NCBI GenBank assembly: GCA_955652395.1
Contig: CATPBJ010000183.1
Coordinates: 1 to 55,113 of the forward strand
Length of the DNA stretch: 55,113 nt
Reading direction: 5' to 3'
Source of the DNA: an uncultured Terriglobales bacterium
GTDB lineage: Bacteria > Acidobacteriota > Terriglobia > Terriglobales > Acidobacteriaceae
Every line of letters starts with the position of its first letter. The stretch's first letter is position 1. This document shows, piece by piece, positions 42,478 to 51,514 of the stretch. The notes under the pieces were generated by a model. That model saw only the letters and a program-made list of their open reading frames with translations. It had not been told where the DNA came from and made no database searches. The translations under genes were made by a program, and so were the position numbers.

Positions 42478-42491
42478 ATTCCAATTGGAAT
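42478..42491. promoter_or_regulatory. 14-bp palindrome upstream of the higBA remnant
   Basis: ATTCCAATTGGAAT is perfectly palindromic and lies just before the toxin homology begins (42498). HigA antitoxins usually bind such palindromes to repress higBA, so this may be the old operator. Confidence 0.5.
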
Positions 42492-42497
42492 CTCACC

Positions 42498-42779
42498 GTT
42501 CGTCATTCCTGTATCCGGCATCGGGGGACTGAAAAGTTCTTCCGTACCGGATCGAAGGCGGGGATTCAACCGAAGCACGCAGCCAAGCTGCGATTGCAAC
42601 TCTTTGCTCTCGACAACGTCAAGCAGTCGGGCGACATGAACGCTCCGGGATGGAAGCTGCATCCCCTGGCCGGGAAGCTCCAGGACCACTGGGCGGTCCG
42701 GGTCAGCGGAAACTGGCGTCTGACCTTCAGGTTTGAAGGCGAGGATGCAGTCCTCGTCGACTATCAGGACTATTACTAG
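42498..42779 (+). pseudogene. higB: HigB-type toxin remnant (start codon lost)
   Basis: The frame to TAG at 42777-42779 encodes RHRGTEKFFRTGSKAGIQPK, then GDMNAPGWKLHPLAGKLQ and DHWAVRVSGNWRLTFRFEGE, the RelE/HigB mRNA-interferase core. Homology starts at GTT CGT CAT with no ATG, GTG or TTG in the expected place. The nearest in-frame start is TTG at 42465, which would add 11 unrelated residues without a ribosome site. The first bases look one off from the usual VIxSFxHxG N-terminus. Likely an inactive relic; a functional gene with an odd start is not excluded. Confidence 0.75.
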
Positions 42780-42788
42780 GAGTCGTCA

Positions 42789-43090
42789 ATGCGCATGCAC
42801 AATCCGCCACATCCCGGGCTGGTCCTCCGCGAGTATCTCGGAGACATAGCGGTGTCCACAGCGGCGGCACACTTGCAGGTCACGCGAGTGACTATGTCGC
42901 GAGTGCTGAACGGCAAAGCGGGAATCTCCGCAAACATGGCTCTCCGCCTGGGGGCTGCCCGCCGGACCTCTGGATCAACATGCAGGCTCAATACGATCTT
43001 TGGCGAGCCGGGCGACGTAGGCAGCCTGCGGTACGACGCTTCCCGCATGTGGCGGGGTCTGGTCGCGAAAATGCGAATCTAACCGCATAG
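42789..43090 (+). pseudogene. higA: HigA-type antitoxin, frameshifted
   Basis: [20 protein letters not shown] opens a typical HigA (XRE helix-turn-helix: [33 protein letters not shown]). The frame then shifts near 42958-42970. The family's expected continuation, [16 protein letters not shown], is found only in the next frame, which runs to TAG at 43088-43090. The size of the gap suggests loss of about 10 nt that would encode the missing LGTS. The intact helix-turn-helix might still bind DNA. It follows the higB remnant by 9 bp. Confidence 0.78.
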
Positions 43091-43186
43091 GCACGCCTTT
43101 TGCTCGACATGGAAGGCCTGGGGACAGTTTGCCGCGGAGCTTCGCACCGCCCGGACTGGTGAGGACACCTGCCCTACGTGTAAAGT

Positions 43187-45610
43187 TCAGTTCCGTAGTG
43201 TCTTCCCAGTCTTCAACGTGTACTGAATCCTCTCCTGCGTCTTTCTCTCTCCGCACAGCGATTTAAATGCCTCGCGCTCCAGATCCAGAATGTATTGCTC
43301 GCTCACCGGCGAGCCTGAGGTCACATTTCCGCCGCACAACACTTCCGCAACTTTGGTGGCGATCTTCACTTCGTGGTCGGAGATGTATTCGCCTTGCCGC
43401 ATGATGTGCACTCCCAGCCTCAACGCCGCCAGAACATTCTCTCCGGGAGCGGGGATGTCGGTTCGGGGTTGCGGAGGTTCGTATCCTGCGCGAACCAGCT
43501 CCAGGGCGCGGGCCTTGGCATCGGCTAGCACGCGTTCCCGGTTCATCGTAATGACCTCGGACTCGTGCAGGAAACCGAGGCCACGGGCTTCGTGAGCAGA
43601 AGTTGCAACTTTGCCGGTAGCGATGGTCTCGAAAGCTTTTTTCATGGCCTCCATAAGTTCGATAGACTCGCCGCGTCCCGGACGAATTGCAGCCGCGCCA
43701 TCCACCGCGCGCAACAGCATCTCTTTGCAGCCACCTCCGCCCGGGAGCAGGCCGACGCCGACCTCCACCAGTCCCGCATAGAGCTCGGCATGAGGTTGGC
43801 GGGCGGCGGCGTGTAGGGAAATCTCAGTGCCACCGCCGAGCGTGAGGCCGAAAGGCGCAACCACCACCGGCTTGGCTGAGAACTTGATGGCCTGCGTCAT
43901 GCCCTGGAACTGGCGGATGGCGAGGTCAACCTCGTCCCACTCTTCTTCCTGCACGGACATGAGTAGCAGCATTACGTTGGCCCCGACCGAGAAGTGGTCG
44001 GCGTCGTTGGTGATGACGAAGGCGTCGAACGCATCACCCGGACCATTGGGTTTTAGGGTCTGACTAATAAGACTGACAATGTCGCCGCCGAGCGAGTTCA
44101 TCTTGGAATGGAACTCGATGCAGGCGACTCCATCACCAAGATCGACCAGCGATGCGCTTGAATTTTTCTTGACCACCCCGTTGGATTTTTTCGCCACCTC
44201 AACCGACCATACGCCCCCAGGGACCTTCATCGCCTCATACTTCGCGGTCCTCAGATCGAAATACACCCGGCCCGAGGCGGCCTTGGGATCATCCAGGTAC
44301 CAGGATTTCTTTCCTCCCGCGAGCAACTGTTCGACATTCGCCGCTACCTGACGGTCTTCTTTCTTCATGCGAGCTACTGTGGCCTCAATACCGGCAGCGT
44401 CCCAGAGTTCGAAGGGGCCTAGCTTCCAGTTGAAGCCGAGGCGCATGGCGCGATCGATCTCGACGATGGAATCTGAAATTTCGGGAACGCGATTGGCACA
44501 GTAGTTCCAGAGATCGGACAGAACCGACCACAAAAATGTCCCCGCTTTGTCGCCCTTTCGCGAACTGCCCTCAAGCCCAAGCAACATTCGGAGCCGCCCG
44601 CCCGGATCGTCGATGTTTTTCGCCATGTCGAGAGCAGGGAACTTCGGTTTCTGGCGGGGACGATATTCGAGCGTCTTCCAATCAAGAGCAAGGCGTTCTT
44701 CGTCTTTGCCGTGTCCGCCCTTTGCTTTTTTGTAAAAGCCGCCCTTGGTCTTGTCGCCCAGCCACTTGCGCTCCAGCATCTGCTTGTAGAAGTCAGGCAA
44801 TGGGCTGGAGTGGGGCGGTGTCTCCTGCCCGCCTGCCTTCTCCATGTTGCTGACGACGTGGCCCAGAATGTCCAACCCAACCAGATCAATCGTGCGGAAA
44901 GTGGCGGACTTCGGCCATCCCACAGCATCTCCAGTGAGCGAATCCACATCTTCGATGCTCAGGTCCATCTCCTGCATCAGGCGCATTACGTTGAGCACGG
45001 AAAACGTACCGATGCGGTTGGCAATGAAGTTGGGCGTGTCCTTGGCGAACACTACGCCCTTGCCGAGATTCACGTCGCTGAAGTGGGCGACGGCATCGAC
45101 GGCTATGCGGTCGGTATCCGGCGTCGGGATAATCTCCAGCAGCCGCATATAGCGCGGCGGATTAAAAAAATGCGTGCCAAACCACGACTTGCGGAAATCG
45201 CCCGAAAAGCCCTCGGCGATCTTGCTCACCGGAAGCCCACTGGTGTTCGTGGTGACGATCGTTCCCGGCTTGAGGATGGCTTCCACCTTCTTTAGTAGCG
45301 CCCGCTTGATGTCGAGATTTTCGACCACGGCTTCGATGATCCAGTCCACTTCGCTCAAGCGCTTGAGATCGTCCTCAAAGTTCCCGATCGTTACCAGGCG
45401 TGCGAGTCCAGGTTCGAAGAAAGCGGCGGGCTTGGATTTCTTCGCCGCCTCCAGCCCCGCGGCGGCGATCTTGTTCCGGGCCGGAGCGTCGGCATCCGGA
45501 GGGACGATGTCGAGCAGGTAACTGGGTACGCCGGCATTGGCGAAGTGCGCGGCGATCCGAGCGCCCATGGTTCCGGCGCCGAGAACGGCAACTTTGTGGA
45601 TGCGCTTCAT
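43187..45610 (-). CDS. fadN: 3-hydroxyacyl-CoA dehydrogenase/enoyl-CoA hydratase fusion (FadN type)
   Basis: This 807-residue bifunctional beta-oxidation enzyme has an N-terminal NAD-binding 3-hydroxyacyl-CoA dehydrogenase (VAVLGAGTMGARIAAHFANA, Rossmann GxGxxG; IIEAVVENLDIKRALLKKVE; TNTSGLPVSKIAEGF). Residues about 500-690 form the enoyl-CoA hydratase fold (FVITNDADHFSVGANVMLLL and PVVVAPFGLTLGGGTEISLH, oxyanion and Glu region). The dehydrogenase-first order is that of FadN, unlike FadB, where the hydratase comes first. It precedes fadA and fadE in the B. subtilis fadNAE order. No strong ribosome site other than GAGAACC. Confidence 0.94.
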   Translation of the reverse strand: MKRIHKVAVLGAGTMGARIAAHFANAGVPSYLLDIVPPDADAPARNKIAAAGLEAAKKSKPAAFFEPGLARLVTIGNFEDDLKRLSEVDWIIEAVVENLDIKRALLKKVEAILKPGTIVTTNTSGLPVSKIAEGFSGDFRKSWFGTHFFNPPRYMRLLEIIPTPDTDRIAVDAVAHFSDVNLGKGVVFAKDTPNFIANRIGTFSVLNVMRLMQEMDLSIEDVDSLTGDAVGWPKSATFRTIDLVGLDILGHVVSNMEKAGGQETPPHSSPLPDFYKQMLERKWLGDKTKGGFYKKAKGGHGKDEERLALDWKTLEYRPRQKPKFPALDMAKNIDDPGGRLRMLLGLEGSSRKGDKAGTFLWSVLSDLWNYCANRVPEISDSIVEIDRAMRLGFNWKLGPFELWDAAGIEATVARMKKEDRQVAANVEQLLAGGKKSWYLDDPKAASGRVYFDLRTAKYEAMKVPGGVWSVEVAKKSNGVVKKNSSASLVDLGDGVACIEFHSKMNSLGGDIVSLISQTLKPNGPGDAFDAFVITNDADHFSVGANVMLLLMSVQEEEWDEVDLAIRQFQGMTQAIKFSAKPVVVAPFGLTLGGGTEISLHAAARQPHAELYAGLVEVGVGLLPGGGGCKEMLLRAVDGAAAIRPGRGESIELMEAMKKAFETIATGKVATSAHEARGLGFLHESEVITMNRERVLADAKARALELVRAGYEPPQPRTDIPAPGENVLAALRLGVHIMRQGEYISDHEVKIATKVAEVLCGGNVTSGSPVSEQYILDLEREAFKSLCGERKTQERIQYTLKTGKTLRN

Positions 45611-45732
45611 GGAGAACCTCGGAAGAGCGGTGGACGAAAGCTCGGATTGACGATTCTATATGTACACCCAGCCGGAAGAGTTTGCTGCGCCACCCGGACA
45701 AAGAGGACGCCGGACTCACAACGATCCGCGGG

Positions 45733-46203
45733 CTAGGGCAGTTTATCGATTGCCCACTCGTCTTTGCCAGCGCGGACCAGCACAATCTCCGATTTCTGCG
45801 GTTGATCCGGCTTGTTTGCGTCGGGATGATACGGGAACAAGGTCACGGGAAAGGCGTAACGGCCGTCCGTCAGCCTTTTCCCACGCGCGATTTCGTAGGC
45901 CGAGTCGGACCCGGAAGAAAAGAACGTCTCCATGCGCCCTTCAGAGCTGTTTTGCTTCGCGGCATCAGTCAGCATGAGTAGTCCGGTTTCGTGGTCCTGA
46001 TTCTGCCACGCCTGAAGGAAGCGGTTGGCCGCGGCTAGGGCTGAAGCATATCCGCGATCTGGGGCAGTACGGAAAGGCGAATGTTTGTTCCGGGCAATGG
46101 CGGACGCCGACAGTAGCAGCGTCAGCGAGACAATTAAGAGCGTGAAGGCGAGATGCCTTCCCGACAGCCGGCGGGACACCGGCGCTACCAATTCACAGTT
46201 CAC
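45733..46203 (-). CDS. Hypothetical exported or membrane-anchored protein
   Basis: This 156-residue product starts at GTG 46203. The N-terminus is a basic stretch followed by a hydrophobic segment (LAFTLLIVSLTLLLSASAIA), either a signal peptide or an anchor. The rest (AAANRFLQAWQNQDHETGLL ... SEIVLVRAGKDEWAIDKLP) resembles small NTF2-like or DUF4878-type lipoprotein modules, a weak similarity. It lies directly upstream of fadN in the same direction with a 122-bp gap. Confidence 0.6.
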   Translation of the reverse strand: MNCELVAPVSRRLSGRHLAFTLLIVSLTLLLSASAIARNKHSPFRTAPDRGYASALAAANRFLQAWQNQDHETGLLMLTDAAKQNSSEGRMETFFSSGSDSAYEIARGKRLTDGRYAFPVTLFPYHPDANKPDQPQKSEIVLVRAGKDEWAIDKLP

Positions 46204-46288
46204 TCACAAATAATGCGGGAAGACGAAAGTTACTCCAAGACACCACCGAGGTTCCCCTCTCTCGTGGGATCAAAGACCAATGGACGAC

Positions 46289-46336
46289 CGGGCGTCCCCG
46301 CCCGTCCCACGGGCGCGCGGGCGAGGGCGCCCGCGC
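46289..46336. terminator. Double GC-rich hairpin between genes
   Basis: CGGGCG-TCCC-CGCCCG (46289-46304) and GCGCGGGCG-AGGG-CGCCCGCGC (46315-46336, 9-bp perfect stem) lie between two same-strand genes. They would form strong stems in RNA of the upstream VIT1 gene. There is no T-tract; attenuator, terminator or repeat element are all possible. Confidence 0.35.
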
Positions 46337-46347
46337 CACCCGGCATC

Positions 46348-47040
46348 CTACGAAATTAGCTTGGCTAAGGCGAAAGCCGCGGCCGCGGCCACGCCGCCGA
46401 TCGCCATGGTTTGTAATGCGCTGCGCGCCGGCCCGGTTCCGGTGTAGCGTCCTTTCAGATATCCGAAGATGCCCAGCGCGGCCAGGGTCACGACCGCTGA
46501 ATACGTGAGCCCGTGCACGGCATTGGAAAGAAGAATATAAGGCGAAAGCGGAATCAGGCCGCCCGCAATATAGGAGCCGGCGATGGTGGCAGCGCTGGTG
46601 ACCGCGCGACGCGGGTCTGGCTCTTCCAGCCCCAGTTCGAAGCGCATCATGAAATCTACCCAGGCGTCGGGACGGCGGCTCAGCGCTTCGACTACCGGTG
46701 TGCTTTCGGCCGGCGTCATGCCATAGGACTGAAAGACGCGTCCCACCTCGGCCATCTCTTCTTCAGGTATTTCCTTGATCTCGCGATATTCCCGCTCTCG
46801 CTCCTGCTCGTAGTGTTCGGCATCGCCACGGGCCGCCAGATATCCGCCCAGGCCCATGGCGATCGAACCGGCTGCGATTTCAGCCAGCCCGCCCACCACA
46901 ATCAGCCGCGTGTTCTGCACCGCGCCTGAAAGTCCGGCGGCGAGAGCGAAAGGCACGGTAAGGCCGTCGGCCATGCCGATGACGATGTCGCGCACCAGAT
47001 TGGTGGCCATGAAGTGGGTCTCGACATGTTCGTGTGGCAC
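46348..47040 (-). CDS. VIT1/CCC1 family iron/manganese transporter
   Basis: This 230-residue membrane protein has the CCC1/VIT1 fold: IVIGMADGLTVPFALAAGLS (TM1 with the metal-coordinating Asp), GGLAEIAAGSIAMGLGGYLA (TM2), an acidic cytoplasmic loop (EQEREREYREIKEIPEEEMA), and three more C-terminal helices. Such proteins export or sequester divalent iron or manganese. The GTG start is two bases after the Nudix stop, so the genes are co-transcribed. Confidence 0.9.
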   Translation of the reverse strand: MPHEHVETHFMATNLVRDIVIGMADGLTVPFALAAGLSGAVQNTRLIVVGGLAEIAAGSIAMGLGGYLAARGDAEHYEQEREREYREIKEIPEEEMAEVGRVFQSYGMTPAESTPVVEALSRRPDAWVDFMMRFELGLEEPDPRRAVTSAATIAGSYIAGGLIPLSPYILLSNAVHGLTYSAVVTLAALGIFGYLKGRYTGTGPARSALQTMAIGGVAAAAAFALAKLIS

Positions 47041-47042
47041 CG

Positions 47043-47564
47043 TTAAACCTCCGGATGAGATTTCAAATAGAGTTCAGCGCGCCGGACCACATCCCGTTCA
47101 CCCCGATACGCCAGCTTGCGCGGTGCGTCTTCCACAGGAATCCAGAACGCGCGCCTGACCTCGACTCGCATCTCGCGAGAAACGTCATCGATCTCGCCCG
47201 AGTGGTAGCGCAGCAGGAAGAACGAAACGATCTTGAATACCCGTTGCTGGTCTCCCCAGGAACGCACGTAAACGTACTTGATGTCACCCAGCGTGGTGAT
47301 CGGCGTTGCGATCAATCCGGTTTCCTCGCGAACCTCGCGCAGGGCCGTCTGTTCTGGTTTTTCGCCGGTATCCACCAGCCCCTTGGGTAACGCCAGTACC
47401 ACTTTTCGTGAAGTTCTCCTTGCCGGGCGCGCCGAAGAGGCCTCGGTTTGGGGCTCAATGACCGCCATTTCCCATCCTTCGGCAACCCTCTTCACCACCA
47501 CGCCGCCTGCAGAGACTTCCCGAACCATGGCCCCCAAGTTAACAGGATTACGGGAGTTAGTCAT
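47043..47564 (-). CDS. Nudix hydrolase
   Basis: This 173-residue pyrophosphohydrolase has the full Nudix box GLVDTGEKPEQTALREVREE followed by TGL (Gx5Ex7REUxEExGU), with Glu residues placed to bind Mg. It opens REVSAGGVVVKRVAEGWEMA and contains SRKVVLALPKG. Substrate (nucleotide sugar, dinucleotide or oxidised nucleotide) not determinable. First gene of the pair with the VIT1-type transporter. Confidence 0.92.
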   Translation of the reverse strand: MTNSRNPVNLGAMVREVSAGGVVVKRVAEGWEMAVIEPQTEASSARPARRTSRKVVLALPKGLVDTGEKPEQTALREVREETGLIATPITTLGDIKYVYVRSWGDQQRVFKIVSFFLLRYHSGEIDDVSREMRVEVRRAFWIPVEDAPRKLAYRGERDVVRRAELYLKSHPEV

Positions 47565-47685
47565 CGGGGCTACGATGTCTGGAGGTAACTCGTGGGTGCT
47601 AACCGAGGTGTCTGGAACTATTGTCGGGAAACTGGCATCTTAGTTGCTAGGATAGGACACGGCAGCCGGGAGAAATGAGGTTCCG

Positions 47686-48606
47686 GTGAAGCGTCTAGGC
47701 AAGATCATTCGTTCCGTACAGGCCTTGGGTCGTGGCTTGTCAGGCCTACCGGGGCCGGTGCAGGCGCAACCTCCCGGCATCGGATTGGCCCTGGGCGGCG
47801 GTTTCGCTCGCGGCATCGCCCATATCGGCGTTCTCAAAGTTCTCGAAGCAGAAAATATTCCCATTAGTCTGGTGGCGGGCACCAGCGTTGGTGCGCTCAT
47901 CGGCGCAGCCTACTGCAGTGGCGTCACCATCCCTGAGCTGGAAGAAATGGCAACGCGGGTGCGCTTCAAGCACTTTGCCCGTTGGACCCTTTCGCGTTAC
48001 GGATTCGCCAGCAACGAACGCATGATCAAGTTTCTTAGCAGCATTTTGAAAGTCAAGACCTTCGAAGAACTGCAGATTCCCCTGGCGGTGACCGCCACGG
48101 ATTTTTCCACGGGCGCGGGAGTTGTCTTCCACTCTGGGCCGCTGGTCGACCCGGTGCGCGCCAGTTGCGCTTACCCGGGAATGTTTCTTCCGGTAAAAAT
48201 CCGGGGGCGTCTGCTGGTGGATGGCATGTTGGCCCACGCCGTCCCCACAGTTCCGTTGCGAGAGATGGGCGCTCAACGAGTGCTGGCGGTGCATCTCCGC
48301 GGGACCTGGACCAACAGCGATACTGGGCCACGACATCTGTTCGATGTGATCGGCCAGTGTTTCGCCATTGCCCAGGAGATGAATTGCGGAGTCTGGAAGG
48401 CAGCGGCTGATTTGGTCATTGATCCCGACGTTAATGGATACAAGTACGACGACTTCGAACGCTCAGCCGAGTTGATTCGTTCCGGAGAGACGGCGACCCG
48501 CGCCGCGTTGCCAGAAATCCGGAAGTGGCTACAACAACCCGAGCCCGGCCGCCCGAAAGCCCAACCCACACGCCTGGCCCAGCCAGCAGTGATGCCGGCG
48601 GACTAA
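47686..48606 (+). CDS. Patatin-like phospholipase
   Basis: This 306-residue patatin-fold lipid acyl hydrolase has the oxyanion loop IGLALGGGFARGIAHIGVLK and the nucleophile Ser 67 in VAGTSVGALIGAAY (GxSxG). The dyad Asp 179 is in LLVDGMLAHAVPT. The usual DG[GA] is DGM here, which may be tolerated. GTG start with GAGG upstream. It overlaps the metallophosphoesterase tail to tail by 4 bp. Confidence 0.9.
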   Translation: MKRLGKIIRSVQALGRGLSGLPGPVQAQPPGIGLALGGGFARGIAHIGVLKVLEAENIPISLVAGTSVGALIGAAYCSGVTIPELEEMATRVRFKHFARWTLSRYGFASNERMIKFLSSILKVKTFEELQIPLAVTATDFSTGAGVVFHSGPLVDPVRASCAYPGMFLPVKIRGRLLVDGMLAHAVPTVPLREMGAQRVLAVHLRGTWTNSDTGPRHLFDVIGQCFAIAQEMNCGVWKAAADLVIDPDVNGYKYDDFERSAELIRSGETATRAALPEIRKWLQQPEPGRPKAQPTRLAQPAVMPAD

Positions 48607-49979
48607 CTCAGCGGCGTGGGTTGGCGAACCGCGATTGCCTGTCCTATTATGCCGCGATCCCGCAGGTCAGATTTTTTCGAGAGCACTGCCTGACGATCCG
48701 CAATTGCACCGCTGCCGGACGGGATCTTGAATGGCTTTGACAGCTTAATCACACGATCAACCTTGGGATACCAGCCTCGGGGCGCGTAGTCGCTGGTGTG
48801 CAGATAACACTGAGCCTTCACTTCGTCACTGCCATCGGCAAAAGTGAGCAGCCAGCTTCTAGGGACACAGTTTTCCGGCTGGCCCATGTACTTGGTCAAT
48901 TCCGCCACGTTGATAAACGTTGTGCCCCATCGCCGCTCGACGTGCGATTTCCCGCCGTATGTGTCATCGGGGGCGGTATGGGTGTGAGCTCCCAGCCATA
49001 AATCGACATGTCCGGGTACTGTTGCTAAGAAATTCTCGAACGCGCCAGAATCCTGTTTGCTGTCCACCCAGTACAAGTACGACGCGCCCTGAGGCGTGCC
49101 CTGGGGCCAGTAACCGTGATACCACTCCTTCCATCCGCCCTTTTCGTCGCGGCGCATGCCCTCCCACTCGCCTGAGGCGACTGTAGAGTTTTTGAGCATG
49201 TAATGATGCGCGCTGATGATGATCGCCGAGGGATTCTCTTCGACTATTCGCTTCCACCAGCGAAACGTATCTCCACTTACTACGCCGCCGGGATTTCCGC
49301 CGAGTGTCCCGCGTCCGACTTTCTGCGTGGGCTCGTTGATGTCGCTCATCATCAGGAAGAGGAGATTGCCGGCTCGAAACGAGTAGCGCTCCCATGTGCC
49401 GTCGATGGGAAACGGCCGCTTGGCCGCGTCAACCTGCGAGAACTCGGTGTGTTCGCCGGTGGGATCAACCCATTTGCGCCACCACCAGGCTTGCGGCTCG
49501 TCGAGACCGCTCCGGTCATGGTTGCCCGATAGATCGTAGATCTGTTCGCGACGATGCTTCTTCAACGCGCTGAATTGCCGGACAATCTCCTCGCCTTCGG
49601 GGTCCTTGGGAAGGTCCACATCACCTGAAATATCGCCCAAATTAAGTGCGATGTCCCAATCAAAACCGGATGCCGACTCCGACTGTCGAATCGCCTCGGC
49701 CAAGCTCTCTCGGGGGCCGTATTTCTTGTCTCTGCCGACGTGAGCGTCGGCGAACACCCAGACTCGGAATGTTTTAGGAGTCTTACCCATCGGCTTGTCG
49801 AATCCGGTGGTAACCCGGACCACCAACGAACCGCCCGGTACGGCTGCGCTCATGCCGAAAGCGGCGAGCGCGGCGAGAAAATCGCGCCTCGAGTGATTCC
49901 ATGCGCCCTCTTGATCGATGGTATCGATCTCGGCGTGCGAGGCAGTTATTGCGGCATTGCGCCCATCGTGACGAGGCAT
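48603..49979 (-). CDS. Tat-exported calcineurin-like metallophosphoesterase
   Basis: The 458-residue product has a Tat-type signal (NHSRRDFLAALAAFGMSAAV) near residues 28-47. The dinuclear metal motifs follow in order: VFADAHVG (D-x-H), LGDISGDVD, LSGNHDRSG, ISAHHYMLK and LGAHTHTAPD. This is the calcineurin-like phosphoesterase core, so it hydrolyses phosphate esters outside the cytoplasm; the substrate is unknown. The tatA gene in this window fits the export route. Confidence 0.88.
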   Translation of the reverse strand: MPRHDGRNAAITASHAEIDTIDQEGAWNHSRRDFLAALAAFGMSAAVPGGSLVVRVTTGFDKPMGKTPKTFRVWVFADAHVGRDKKYGPRESLAEAIRQSESASGFDWDIALNLGDISGDVDLPKDPEGEEIVRQFSALKKHRREQIYDLSGNHDRSGLDEPQAWWWRKWVDPTGEHTEFSQVDAAKRPFPIDGTWERYSFRAGNLLFLMMSDINEPTQKVGRGTLGGNPGGVVSGDTFRWWKRIVEENPSAIIISAHHYMLKNSTVASGEWEGMRRDEKGGWKEWYHGYWPQGTPQGASYLYWVDSKQDSGAFENFLATVPGHVDLWLGAHTHTAPDDTYGGKSHVERRWGTTFINVAELTKYMGQPENCVPRSWLLTFADGSDEVKAQCYLHTSDYAPRGWYPKVDRVIKLSKPFKIPSGSGAIADRQAVLSKKSDLRDRGIIGQAIAVRQPTPLS

Positions 49980-50180
49980 TCTCTTCCTCGCGTGAATCGC
50001 TCCTGGGGAAAACGGTCAGGCTATTGCGCTAATATTCAGGGGTAGTTTACGTGATCCCCTTGTGCAATGAGCAGCATTGTATCCGCCCCTGCAAGCTGAC
50101 CTTTTCGGAGTGTGGGATTTGGGATCAAAGGCGGGAACTAAGCCTGCGCGACGAGAATCGGGAATTGAAACGGCGGTTGA

Positions 50181-50200
50181 GAGCTGGAAGCTAGCAGCTC
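50181..50200 (-). terminator. Hairpin after the GGDEF gene
   Basis: GAGCTG and CAGCTC pair around an 8-nt loop (GAAGCTAG) directly after the stop of the cyclase gene in minus-strand RNA. The following bases are only moderately U-rich. Confidence 0.3.
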
Positions 50201-50201
50201 C

Positions 50202-51245
50202 CTACTTCATCACCCCGCGCGAGGCAATCCCAATATTGTCGCGTGAAGTGTTCTTGACCAGATACATCATCTCGTCGGCCTGGCGAATGATTTCGCGGGG
50301 CGTCTTGGCGTCGTGCGGATAGGTGGCCACACCCATCGACGCCCGGACGTTCAGATTCAGTCCCTCTTCCTGGCAGAACATGCTGGTGCGGAGACTGTCG
50401 CGTAGGCGCTTCGCCACAATCAGCGCGGCGTCTTTTCCGGTTTGCGGCAACAGCACAACAAACTCGTCGCCGCCATAGCGGAAGGCGTAGTCAATCAAAC
50501 GCAGCTGTGCTTTGATCAGGTAGCCGATCTCCATCAGCAGTTTGCTTCCTACCAGGTGCCCGTGGGTGTCGTTGACCTGCTTGAAGTGGTCGAGATCGAT
50601 AAACAGCACAGTGAACTCATAGCCGTAGCGAGCGGAGCGATAGACTTCGGTTTCGAGCGTCTTGTAAAGGTGGCGGGCGTTGTAGAGGCCGGTGCAATCG
50701 TCGGTGATGGTGAGTTCCTGGATTTTCTCGACCGCGCGCGCATTTTCGATGGCAATGGCGGCGTAATCACAAATCGATTGCAGGAAGAAGGACTCCTGAT
50801 CGGTGAAGTTTTCCATCCTGACATTGACCAGTTGAATGACGCCCAGCACGCGCAACTTGGAGCACAGAGGCACGCAGATGATGGAACGCGTCTCCCACTG
50901 GGTCATCTCGTCAATGCGCTTGGCGAAGCGGGGATCGGTGTACACGTCAGGCACCACCACACGCTCGCCATGTTTCGCCACCCATCCCGCGATGCCTTCG
51001 CCCACTTTGAGCCGCACATTCTTCAGGGCCTCGGAGGCCTTGCCCACCGCAATGGCGAAATAGAGTTCGTCCCGTTCTTCATCCACCATCAGCAAAGACC
51101 AATTGTCCGGACGGAAATATTCCGCCATTTTTTCCATGATGGTCTGCAGGATGGAGTCCAGGTCGAGAGATGAAGTCAGGGCCTTGGCCACATCATGAAA
51201 GATGCCCAGTTCCTGAACTTTGCGGTCGGCGGCGGCCTTGGTCAT
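50202..51245 (-). CDS. GAF-GGDEF diguanylate cyclase
   Basis: With the ATG at 51245 (GAGG about ten bases upstream) this is 347 residues. Residues about 15-170 form a GAF sensor (GEGIAGWVAKHGERVVVPDV, SIICVPLCSKLRVLGVIQLV). The cyclase domain follows, with DLDHFKQVNDTHGHLVGSKL and the active site YGGDEFVVLLP at 258-262. RLID at 249-252, five residues before it, fits the inhibitory RxxD site, so product feedback is likely. It makes cyclic di-GMP in the cytoplasm. No EAL domain. Confidence 0.93.
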   Translation of the reverse strand: MTKAAADRKVQELGIFHDVAKALTSSLDLDSILQTIMEKMAEYFRPDNWSLLMVDEERDELYFAIAVGKASEALKNVRLKVGEGIAGWVAKHGERVVVPDVYTDPRFAKRIDEMTQWETRSIICVPLCSKLRVLGVIQLVNVRMENFTDQESFFLQSICDYAAIAIENARAVEKIQELTITDDCTGLYNARHLYKTLETEVYRSARYGYEFTVLFIDLDHFKQVNDTHGHLVGSKLLMEIGYLIKAQLRLIDYAFRYGGDEFVVLLPQTGKDAALIVAKRLRDSLRTSMFCQEEGLNLNVRASMGVATYPHDAKTPREIIRQADEMMYLVKNTSRDNIGIASRGVMK

Positions 51246-51514
51246 GAACTGCGGTCCTCGATGCGGGCAGGAAGTGTTGAAATTATATGCGGCCCCGGAA
51301 AGGGGGGGCAATCAACCTTAGTAACCTGAACCGCTGAAGCCACGTCCCGAAGTACATGGGCACGGCGCCCGCCCCAGCCAGCTCGTTTAACAATGCGGTT
51401 CACTTCCAGTGCAAATTCATGGGCCTGAAGGGCCTTGCATAACATATATTTACCTCATCACTCTCAATCTTTGATGCGGCCAGCGGCAGGCGAAGGCAGC
51501 GGGAAGACGGCCAG

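Noticed and set aside
41343..42779. 478-codon plus-strand frame containing the HigB homology
   Set aside because: Most of it is antisense to the thiolase gene. Only the last part (42498-42779) matches a family, and that is annotated as the higB remnant.
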